Positions 7,318 to 13,652 of a stretch of 15,160 nucleotides of DNA are shown here, one piece after another (position 1 is the first letter of the stretch; the number at the start of each line of letters is the position of its first letter). The notes below the pieces were generated by a model. The model was not told the DNA's origin. It did not search any database and saw only the letters and a list, made by a program, of their open reading frames with translations. The position numbers and the translations under genes were made by a program. The stretch is from Phycisphaeraceae bacterium. Its GTDB lineage: Bacteria; Planctomycetota; Phycisphaerae; Phycisphaerales; Phycisphaeraceae. The DNA lies in contig JAJDCT010000114.1 in NCBI GenBank assembly GCA_029260695.1, positions 1-15,160 of the forward strand. Reading direction: 5' to 3'.

Positions 7318-7362
7318 GCCGAGATACTGAGGTCGGTCAAAGCCGTGACCTGTCAGCTCGGC
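7318..7362. repeat. Imperfect 45-nt hairpin
   Basis: Nested complementary arms: GCCGAG (7318-7323) with CTCGGC (7357-7362), CTGA (7327-7330) with TCAG (7353-7356), GGTC (7331-7334) with GACC (7347-7350), and GG (7335-7336) with CC (7343-7344), closing on a six-base loop. That is 16 base pairs with three small bulges. It can form from either strand. Its role is unknown. Confidence 0.5.
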
Positions 7363-7517
7363 CAAACGTTCGATAGGTGTGTGATTACAGCCACATGATG
7401 CGGGGATTATGCGTGTGGGCTGGCTGTTTGTCAATCGCATGCCTCGATCGACAGGTCTCTTAGGCGTGCCGCCGACGCCAAGTCGATGCCGACCTCGCCC
7501 TGCCAAACCCACACCCC

Positions 7518-7546
7518 TTGACACCACTATTTGTACGGTATATGTT
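7518..7546 (+). promoter_or_regulatory. Promoter of the Y-family polymerase gene (leaderless)
   Basis: A perfect TTGACA (7518-7523), a 17-bp spacer and TATGTT (7541-7546, 4 of 6) form a good sigma70-type promoter. The -10 ends 8 nt before the ATG at 7555, so transcription would begin at about the start codon, and no Shine-Dalgarno is present. I could not identify a known LexA-type box overlapping it, so SOS control is not shown. Confidence 0.6.
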
Positions 7547-7554
7547 AGGTATTT

Positions 7555-8769
7555 ATGGGCCCCCTTAAATACCTGTTTCTGGATATGAACAGCTACTTCG
7601 CGTCGGTGGAGCAGCAGGACGTTCCCCGGCTGCGGGGTCGGCCGGTGGGGGTGGTGCCGACGATGGTGGCGACGACCTGCTGCATCGCTGCCAGCTACGA
7701 GGCCAAGGCGTTTGGGGTCAAGACCGGGACCGGGGTTCACGAGGCCTGCCGGCTGTGTCCGGAGATCCAACTCGTCGAGGCCCGGCCCAAGCGCTACGTT
7801 GAGGTTCATCACCAGATCGTCGAGGCGGCCGAGTCGTGCCTGCACATCGATCAGGTCCCATCCATCGACGAGATGTACGGCCGACTCTTAGGTGACGAGC
7901 GCCAACCCCAGCGTGCCGCCGAGATCGCCCGCGGGGTCAAGGCCGCCATCTGTGACCGGGTCGGCGCATTTGTCCGCGGCTCGATCGGGCTGGCGACGAA
8001 CCCCTGGCTCGCCAAGGTCGCCACCGACCTGCAAAAACCCGACGGCATGGTGATGATCCTCCCCGAGCAGATGCCCGAGAAGATCTGCACCCTCAAGCTC
8101 ACCGACCTCCCCGGCATCGCACGGGGGATGCACACCCGCCTTCAATGCCACAACATCCACACGGTTGCCCAACTCTGTGCGCTATCCAAGGCGCAACTGT
8201 CGGCGGTCTGGAAGAGCGACGTGCTGGGCGGCATCTGGTGGCACCAACTCAACGGCCATGACATGCCATACCGCCCGGCCCATCGGCGGACGGTGGGGCA
8301 CTCGCACGTCTTGCCCCCCAAGTGGCGCACCGACGCCGGGGCGCGGGCCGTGACGGTCCGCATGATCCACAAGGCCGCCGCGCGCATGCGTCGCATGGAC
8401 TACGTCGCCAGCCACCTCACCGCGAAGGTGCGGTTCATGGACGGCCCAAGGTGGAAGCGCCGGGCCCCGCTTGGGCTCTGCGGCGACACATTAACGATGC
8501 TACGCGTCTTCGTGGATTTGTGGCGCGACAAGCCCCTGGGTTCGCCGTTCCAGGTCGCAGTCCAACTCGACGGCCTGGTCCCCCTGCACTGCGCCCCCAT
8601 CCCGCTGTTCGCCGAGCCCCGTCACCTCGCCGACCTGGCGGTGGCGATGGACCGGATCGACTACAAGTACGGCCACCACAGCATCTACTTCGGCTCCATG
8701 TTCGGCGCGCAGTCCACCGCACCCACCCGTATCAGTTTTACGCAGGTCCCGGGGAAGGATGAGTTTTAG
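7555..8769 (+). CDS. Y-family (DinB/UmuC-like) DNA polymerase
   Basis: A 404-residue translesion-type DNA polymerase of the UmuC/ImpB/MucB/SamB group. The palm shows the N-terminal catalytic Asp10 in LFLDMNSYFASVEQQ, with Phe15 at the steric-gate position (aligned with DinB Phe13) and Asn12 where DinB has Asp10; SIDEM (103-107) supplies the other catalytic pair Asp105-Glu106. ASYEAKAFGVKTG (46-58) and GLATNPWLAKVATDLQKPDG (145-164) are family segments. A thumb helix-hairpin-helix (about 182-212) and a little-finger domain (about 245-375) follow. The sequence differs enough from DinB and UmuC that I give no symbol. Some members of this lineage may be mislabelled as type VI secretion ImpB because of the shared gene name. 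It stands alone, with no recognisable imuA, lexA or dnaE2 nearby, and its stop overlaps the stop of the convergent PEP-CTERM gene. Confidence 0.9.
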   Translation: MGPLKYLFLDMNSYFASVEQQDVPRLRGRPVGVVPTMVATTCCIAASYEAKAFGVKTGTGVHEACRLCPEIQLVEARPKRYVEVHHQIVEAAESCLHIDQVPSIDEMYGRLLGDERQPQRAAEIARGVKAAICDRVGAFVRGSIGLATNPWLAKVATDLQKPDGMVMILPEQMPEKICTLKLTDLPGIARGMHTRLQCHNIHTVAQLCALSKAQLSAVWKSDVLGGIWWHQLNGHDMPYRPAHRRTVGHSHVLPPKWRTDAGARAVTVRMIHKAAARMRRMDYVASHLTAKVRFMDGPRWKRRAPLGLCGDTLTMLRVFVDLWRDKPLGSPFQVAVQLDGLVPLHCAPIPLFAEPRHLADLAVAMDRIDYKYGHHSIYFGSMFGAQSTAPTRISFTQVPGKDEF

Positions 8770-10403
8770 GAAGCGGGGCGGCGGTGACGTGAACACAATG
8801 CAACGGCTGAGCCCACAACAAAAACCATCAAAGATGTTGGCTCAGGGATCGCCGCGACGAAGATGCCTGATGTGCCGTCGTCAAATATTAGTTTGAAGGT
8901 TAATTGTCCATTGTCATTGAAACTGGTTGGAAGACCATCTTCACCTCCGGACCCTGTAAGCATACCGACATGTTTAATGGTGCGTAGGTCCTCGATCAAA
9001 GGGTCACTGTTGACGTTGAAAGTGTCTCCCTCAAGTGCCACCAGCGTAAGTGATCCGTTTCGATCGGTTGCCCATATCCCCTCTAAGCTTGTCGAGCCAG
9101 AGCGTAAGACCGAGCTAAGAAACGCAACCTGTCCAGCCCCATTCATCGTAAGATCTGCAAAATCTCCAAAAAATAAGTCCGATTCATCTCCGGGTGCCTG
9201 TTGGCCCTCGCGGACTATAGCGTTGATATTGCCATCAGAATGAAGCCAGATGCCGCTGTTGTTTGTGTCGCTTACATCGGTACCTGTGAGGGTCCCTTGA
9301 AATGCAATTTGCCCGACTGAGTTGATCAAAGGCCTGATCAAGTTGAACGTGTCGAAGCTTGCGTCTGTTCCTGGCGCTGGGGTGCCGGAACGGATGACTA
9401 AACCCAATGCGCCAGTGCCGTATGACCAGATCCCGCTGCTGTTTGAAGCGTTTACATCTGCTCCAATCAGCGAACTGCTGAATACGACCTGGCCTGCATC
9501 ATTTAATGAAGGCAATGATATGATGAATACAGGAACTGGCGATCCAAAAACTGTCCCGGCGGAAGTACCAGGGGCTTGGTCGCCGACCACCGCAATGGGT
9601 GTCAGTGAGCCATGGTTCGCGAACCAGATGCTTTCACTGGCCGGTGCGTTTTGAATTGAGCCGGCAAGAGCATAGAACGCTAACTGCCCGGAACTGTTTA
9701 TTCTCGGTGTGGAGAAACCAGTAAATGTGTAATCGATACCTCTGCCTGACACAGTATCCCCCGCTCGTGCTAATTGAGTAACCGCCCCTGCCTCCTCAAG
9801 CCACAACCCGTTTATATTGGCTTGACCGAGCACGGGATCGAAAAGCCGTCCAACAAAAGAGGTTTGTCCAGACAGACCAAACGATGGCACCGTTTCCAAC
9901 CGGAAGTACGTCTCATTTGTGGCCGAACCAGGAATGGCATCACCTTCTCTGGCAACAAGTGACGATGTGCCTGTGCCTTCAGACCATATCCCAAAGTCAT
10001 TAGTAAAATCAATGCCTGGCCCTGACAGCGAACTTAAGAAAGCGACTTGGCCGGCATCATTGATTAATGGATTGAAGATATTGTTGTACACGGAGCCTGT
10101 TTCTGTGCTTGGTGCAGTATCCCCTGAGCGTGCAACCAGACGAAATACGCCCGAGTTCTCTACCCATATACCACGGTTATCAGCCTCAAATACGCCGTTG
10201 TTTATAAATGACACGCTGAACGCGACTTGTCCGTCCGCATTAATCACGGGGTTGTCGATCCGCCCAAATTGCAGGCCTTGTATGCCCGGCACAAAGTCAT
10301 CAGACAGGGCGACTGTTCGATACGTTATCCCGTGGCAGTTGAGGTTGATTAATCCAACCACTGCTACACCAATCGCGCACATCTTGAACATCTTCCCGGT
10401 CAT
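8766..10403 (-). CDS. PEP-CTERM secreted protein with ~60-residue repeats (predicted beta-propeller)
   Basis: A 545-residue exported protein. Residues 1-25 form a signal peptide (KMFKM, then a hydrophobic stretch). The C-terminus is a PEP-CTERM sorting signal: Pro520-Glu521-Pro522, a hydrophobic segment (about 525-538) and basic RHRR (539-542), expected to be processed by an exosortase. The body consists of repeats of about 60 residues starting near 51, 111, 171, 231, 298, 357 and 416, with consensus N-x-x-GQVAF, then GIW, then LVAREGD-x-APGT. A first-half unit at 491-518 and a second-half unit at 26-50 would complete an eighth. The pattern fits a DUF7453-like repeat family (from memory). DNA here is poorer in G+C than its neighbours (20/60 at 8881-8940, 25/60 at 9481-9540). 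AGAGAG precedes the ATG by about 10 nt. No exosortase is in the window. The role, surface or matrix, is unknown. Confidence 0.88.
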   Translation of the reverse strand: MTGKMFKMCAIGVAVVGLINLNCHGITYRTVALSDDFVPGIQGLQFGRIDNPVINADGQVAFSVSFINNGVFEADNRGIWVENSGVFRLVARSGDTAPSTETGSVYNNIFNPLINDAGQVAFLSSLSGPGIDFTNDFGIWSEGTGTSSLVAREGDAIPGSATNETYFRLETVPSFGLSGQTSFVGRLFDPVLGQANINGLWLEEAGAVTQLARAGDTVSGRGIDYTFTGFSTPRINSSGQLAFYALAGSIQNAPASESIWFANHGSLTPIAVVGDQAPGTSAGTVFGSPVPVFIISLPSLNDAGQVVFSSSLIGADVNASNSSGIWSYGTGALGLVIRSGTPAPGTDASFDTFNLIRPLINSVGQIAFQGTLTGTDVSDTNNSGIWLHSDGNINAIVREGQQAPGDESDLFFGDFADLTMNGAGQVAFLSSVLRSGSTSLEGIWATDRNGSLTLVALEGDTFNVNSDPLIEDLRTIKHVGMLTGSGGEDGLPTSFNDNGQLTFKLIFDDGTSGIFVAAIPEPTSLMVFVVGSAVALCSRHRRPAS

Positions 10404-10865
10404 GGTTTGGTCTCTCTTAATAAAAAATCGCTCGGTCTAGTTGTGTAGCGGCCCAGCTTTCTCCCGCTCCCTCCGGCCCCCGGATGCTCCCCCGGCTTCC
10501 CGGACAACTAGCCTAGCTCTAGATAGGCGACCCCGATTGTCGCATGGGCTGGTGGTAAGTCAATGCTTTTGTGTGAAGTAATCCAAACGATATCCAGCCA
10601 TCTTGCCTAGCTTCACAAGCGTCCTTCCCGCATAGAAATATGCCCCCGATACGGCCATCGCTTGGAGGTGGGGGGTGAGGATGGGGACGATTCCGTGCGG
10701 GATGGGGGGGGCGGTAGGGGAGGTAGATTGATTTTTTTAACTGGGCTTGCAACCAATCGGCGGCCCGGATACGCTATTGGGCTCGATTTGACCTCTGGAT
10801 ATCCTCATTGGGTGTCCTCTAGACCCCCCCGAACCGCGTCTGGGACGCAATAAAGGGCGATTGCC
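10404..10865. other. 462-bp intergenic region between the PEP-CTERM gene and rpmB
   Basis: No convincing gene is present. Seen here: three CTAG tetramers within 15 bp (10508-10522), a G-rich tract (10670-10720) followed by seven T (10732-10738 region), a candidate weak rpmB promoter with TTGCAA (10747-10752), 17 bp and TACGCT (10770-10775), a GGATATCC palindrome (10797-10804), and the rpmB ribosome-binding site AAGGG (10853-10857). Both flanking genes read away from this region. Confidence 0.5.
10670..10720 (+). other. G-rich tract with G-quadruplex potential
   Basis: Five G runs of 3 to 8 bases (10670-10675, 10683-10686, 10699-10701, 10704-10711, 10717-10720) lie on the plus strand within 51 bp. 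The last four satisfy a loose quadruplex pattern, with one long loop of 12 nt. Structure formation is inference. Confidence 0.4.
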
Positions 10866-11144
10866 ATGCCACGAGTTTGCACATTTACCGGCCGACGGAC
10901 CACCGCTGGCAGAACCTACACCCTCCGCGGTAAGGCCAAGTACCTCGGCGGCGTGGGTACCAAGATCACCGGCAAGACCAAGCGGACGTTCCGTCCGAAC
11001 ATCCAGACGGTGACGGCCCTGGTCGATGGGGTGCCGACCCGGATCAAGGTCTCGACCAAGGCGATCAAGAGCGGGCTGGTTATTAAGCCCCTGAAACGCA
11101 AGTACGCGTACAAGCACGACGCTGAGGCTGCCGCCACCGAGTGA
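10866..11144 (+). CDS. rpmB: 50S ribosomal protein bL28
   Basis: A 92-residue basic protein of the large ribosomal subunit. It starts MPRVCTFTGRRTTAGRTYTLRG, matching the bL28 N-terminus (RVC-x-x-TGK/R-R-x-x-x-G), has KTKRTFRPNIQTV (about 37-50), equivalent to the family KRRFLPNLQ, and ends with RIKVSTKAIKSGLVIKPLKRK. It is somewhat longer than E. coli L28 (78 aa), with an insertion near 21-36 and a short acidic/alanine tail. Only one cysteine (Cys5) remains, so it would not form the zinc site of four-cysteine L28s. AAGGG lies 8 nt before the ATG. A terminator follows. It stands where rpsU is found in the classical rpsU-dnaG-rpoD operon. Confidence 0.93.
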   Translation: MPRVCTFTGRRTTAGRTYTLRGKAKYLGGVGTKITGKTKRTFRPNIQTVTALVDGVPTRIKVSTKAIKSGLVIKPLKRKYAYKHDAEAAATE

Positions 11145-11449
11145 CTCCGTTGTTTTGGGTGTGTGTTTGCCGGGTGGTGTCGCCCAAGCCGCACGGCCAG
11201 CCGACAGCGATGTCGCGTTTTTTTTTCATCGGATACGCAAGAAACCCTTGACCGACAGCACCGGGGCGACAATCCTACTGATAGACGACCCGGGGCCGAG
11301 TTCAGCAGTTCATGTGGGGACGACAATCGATGAGGCCAACGATCCACCCATCGGCCCGATTGCGACCAGATGCCCCGCCGCTTAGACCGATACGCTAACC
11401 ACACCGTTACTCACCGTCGGCGTCAGGACCAAGACGCCGCGCCGGGCCG
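11145..11449 (+). other. 305-bp intergenic region rpmB-dnaG
   Basis: Apart from the terminator no gene is seen. A possible dnaG promoter begins with TTGACC (11248-11253) but its -10 at 17 bp (AATCCT, 11271-11276) is poor. CGACAATC occurs twice (11267-11274 and 11321-11328). GATACGCTA (11389-11397) repeats a 9-mer found upstream of rpmB. No good Shine-Dalgarno precedes the dnaG start. Confidence 0.45.
11201..11226 (+). terminator. Rho-independent terminator of rpmB
   Basis: CGACA (11201-11205), loop GCGA and TGTCG (11210-11214) form a short stem with a GNRA-type tetraloop, followed two bases later by ten T (11217-11226). It lies 57 nt after the rpmB stop. The stem is only five pairs, but the long T run makes termination likely. 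Confidence 0.6.
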
Positions 11450-13438
11450 ATGCGTATGGCTATTCGTGAAGACATCAAAGACCGCGTCCAGCAGGCGACA
11501 GACATCGTACGTCTGATCGGCGAGCAGGTGGCTCTGCGCCCCAAGGGCAAGGAGTTTGCGGGGCTGTGCCCGTTCCACGACGACAAGAACCCGTCGATGC
11601 AGGTCTCGCCGGCCAAGCAGATCTACAAGTGCTTTAGCTGTGGGGCTGGGGGCGATGCGTTCAGTTTCGTGATGAATTACCACAAGATGAACTTCCCCGA
11701 GGCGATCAAGCACCTGGCGGAGCGAGCGGGGATCGAGGTCGAGGAGCAGGCCGCGGGGTTTGGCGATCAGGGGTCGGGGCCCAGCGAGCGGAAGCGGATT
11801 TCCGGTGCCAACGCCCAGGCGATGGAGTTTTTCCGGGCATTATTGAAGCATCCCGAGCACGGCCAGACCGCACGGGACTACATCGACCGCCGGGGGATCA
11901 GCCCGGAGATGGTCGCGGATTTTCAGATCGGTTACGCACCCGACGGCTGGGACGGGCTGGTGCAGATGATCGAGCACAAGGGCTGGGAGCGTGACGGGTA
12001 CGAGTTGGCGGGGCTGGTCAGCCAGCGCGATTCGGGGGGTTACTACGACCGTCTGCGTCACCGGCTGATCTTCCCGATCTTCGATGCGATCGGTCGGCCT
12101 ATCGCTTTTGGCGGGCGGAAGATCCGTGAGGAAGATGAGCCTAAGTATCTGAACAGCCCCGAGACGAAGCTCTTTAATAAGTCCGCCACGCTTTACGGGC
12201 TGCATCTTGCCAAGAAGCCGATCATTGACAGCAAGACGGCGGTGATCGTCGAGGGGTATACGGATGTGATCGCCTGCCATCAGGGCGGTGCCAGGAACGT
12301 GGTCGCGACGCTGGGCACGGCCCTGACCAGCGAGCACGTCGGTGAGTTACGCAGGTATGCCGAGAAAGTCGTGCTGATTTTCGACCCGGATGAGGCCGGC
12401 CAGAAGGCGGCGGACCGTGCGGTTGAATTATTCCTGACCGGGGACATGGATGTCGCGATCGCGGTGCTGCCCGACGGGCTGGACCCAGCGGATCTGATGG
12501 CCCAAGACAACGGCCCACAGCGGTGGGATGAGGCGGTGGGATCGGCGCAGGACGCGTTGGCGTACCAGTTCAATCGGCTCAGTGAGCAGATGGATGGGGC
12601 GACCACGCTGACCGGGCGGCAGAAGCTGGCGGATGCGTACCTCACACGCCTGGCTCAGTTGGGGCTGGCCCGGGCCGGGGCGATCCGCAGATCGCTGGTT
12701 GTCCAGCGCTTGGCGGGGATGTTGCATATGGGCGAGCAGGCTGTCAGCGAGCTTTTGATTAGCAAGACAGAGGCCGCGCGGCGGGCCCCTCGCAACGCCC
12801 CCCGGACGAGCCCACAGCCCTCAGATGCGGATATACCGGTGGGCGAATATGGGCAATTTATGGAGTCCGGAGAGTCTGAGGAATATGTCCCGGTGGAGGT
12901 TGCCTCGGCCGATTCTCGACGTAGACTTAAAGCGTTGGAATTAGCGGAACGGCAGGTGATAGGCTGTCTGATCCGGGACAATCAGCGGTTTGGTCAAGCC
13001 CTAAGCGACGGGCGAACTTTTGATGAGGCGGTTTCGGCGGCGGACTTCGTTTCGCCTGAGAACCGTCGGCTGTTCGAGCGTTTATTTGACCGGCTTGCCG
13101 CCGGGGAAGCGGTGACGCTGGCGGGCCTGCTGGGCGACTTGGCGGTTAACGGTGAACAGGATTTGTCAGATATTTTGACCCAGACGGATGCGGATGTGGA
13201 TGCGGCCACCGGGGGGCGGTTCGACCAGGTTGGGCAGGCATTCGCACTCGCGGCCCAGGCGTTGTTGGACCACCATCGCGAGGCGCAGTATCGCCAGCAC
13301 AAGCAGACACTCGCCGCCGGTGGAGATGCGGAAGGTGTCGATCCGGACGGGCTGGACAGCGCCCAACTGCTTCGACGGATGATCGAACACCGCAGAGACA
13401 ATCCTTCCCCCGTGCGGATCGCACGCGTCGGGAAGTGA
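11450..13438 (+). CDS. dnaG: DNA primase DnaG
   Basis: A 662-residue primase that makes RNA primers for the lagging strand and works with the replicative helicase. The N-terminal zinc domain has Cys40, His43, Cys61 and Cys64 in CPFHDDKNPS and YKCFSCGAGGD (CHC2 type). The polymerase core includes RHRLIFPIFDAIGRPIAFGGR (203-223) and KYLNSPETKLFNKS (232-245). The TOPRIM metal residues are visible as Glu268 in VEGYTD (267-272), Asp312 and Asp314 in FDPDEAG (311-317) and Asp345 in LPDGLDPADL. A hydrophilic linker (about 445-485) leads to the helicase-binding C-terminal domain (about 490-662). The start is ATG 11450; ATG 11456, two codons on, is equally possible and neither has a clear Shine-Dalgarno. 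rpoD follows after 211 bp. Confidence 0.96.
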   Translation: MRMAIREDIKDRVQQATDIVRLIGEQVALRPKGKEFAGLCPFHDDKNPSMQVSPAKQIYKCFSCGAGGDAFSFVMNYHKMNFPEAIKHLAERAGIEVEEQAAGFGDQGSGPSERKRISGANAQAMEFFRALLKHPEHGQTARDYIDRRGISPEMVADFQIGYAPDGWDGLVQMIEHKGWERDGYELAGLVSQRDSGGYYDRLRHRLIFPIFDAIGRPIAFGGRKIREEDEPKYLNSPETKLFNKSATLYGLHLAKKPIIDSKTAVIVEGYTDVIACHQGGARNVVATLGTALTSEHVGELRRYAEKVVLIFDPDEAGQKAADRAVELFLTGDMDVAIAVLPDGLDPADLMAQDNGPQRWDEAVGSAQDALAYQFNRLSEQMDGATTLTGRQKLADAYLTRLAQLGLARAGAIRRSLVVQRLAGMLHMGEQAVSELLISKTEAARRAPRNAPRTSPQPSDADIPVGEYGQFMESGESEEYVPVEVASADSRRRLKALELAERQVIGCLIRDNQRFGQALSDGRTFDEAVSAADFVSPENRRLFERLFDRLAAGEAVTLAGLLGDLAVNGEQDLSDILTQTDADVDAATGGRFDQVGQAFALAAQALLDHHREAQYRQHKQTLAAGGDAEGVDPDGLDSAQLLRRMIEHRRDNPSPVRIARVGK

Positions 13439-13649
13439 TACGGTTTGGATCAATGGTTTGTTCAGAGATTGACAGCTTGTTTGAGTAGAGCTGGCATCGA
13501 AGCTGGCGAAGGGGATTGGGAGTCGTCGACGCGGCAGGGAAGCCGCAGCGGGTTACGACAGGGACGCACGCCGTTGGGATATGTACCCGGCGGCAACACG
13601 AGAGGCTGCGGCAGGCGACGGAGCCGGCCGCGAATAAGAGGCAAAACCC
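13439..13649 (+). other. 211-bp dnaG-rpoD spacer with two hairpins
   Basis: A perfect TTGACA lies at 13469-13474, but no acceptable -10 is found 16-18 bp on (TGGCAT at 17 bp). Hairpin one: GCGGC (13531-13535), loop AGGGAA, GCCGC (13542-13546). Hairpin two: GCCGTTGGG (13570-13578), seven-base loop, CCCGGCGGC (13586-13594), nine pairs with two G-U wobbles. Neither is followed by T, so these are more likely leader or processing structures than terminators. Confidence 0.5.
13570..13594 (+). repeat. Nine-pair stem-loop upstream of rpoD
   Basis: The two 9-base arms pair fully if two G-U wobbles are allowed, around a 7-base AT-rich loop, ending 55 nt before the rpoD TTG. In E. coli the dnaG-rpoD junction is cut by RNase E; a stem here could shape mRNA stability, which is inference. 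Confidence 0.45.
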
Positions 13650-13652
13650 TTG
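13636..13652 (+). promoter_or_regulatory. Ribosome-binding site deciding the TTG start of rpoD
   Basis: AAGAGG (13636-13641) is 8 nt before TTG at 13650. An in-frame TAA at 13635-13637 excludes any earlier start, and no in-frame ATG occurs before region 1.1 of the sigma factor, so TTG 13650 is the best start. Confidence 0.7.

Larger units (their letters stand above)
7164..7554. other. 391-bp divergent intergenic region rich in inverted repeats
   Basis: No credible gene was found between hflX (minus) and the Y-family polymerase (plus). Besides the promoters at each end, it holds several inverted repeats: GTGAGG-T-CCTCAC (7242-7254), CGGCT-C-AGCCG (7294-7304), a 45-nt multi-helix hairpin (7318-7362), and AGCC+ACAT pairing with GTGT+GGCT across one bulged G (7389-7421). 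None is followed by a T tract on either strand. This density suggests a structured leader, a small RNA or operators, but no known RNA family was recognised. Confidence 0.5.

Noticed and set aside
7368..7374. GTTCGAT, resembling a tRNA T-loop
   Set aside because: The flanking bases do not pair as a T stem, and no anticodon or acceptor stem can be drawn.
7518..7560. SOS (LexA) box over the polymerase promoter
   Set aside because: No match to the E. coli, Bacillus or cyanobacterial consensus as I know them; GTAC and ATGTT are present but with the wrong spacing.
10519..10752. 77-codon minus-strand frame in the PEP-CTERM/rpmB gap
   Set aside because: Pro/His runs come from the antisense of the G-rich tract; no ribosome-binding site and no family resemblance.
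11155..11385. 76-codon plus-strand frame after rpmB
   Set aside because: It starts at a TTG without Shine-Dalgarno and reads straight through the terminator and its T run.
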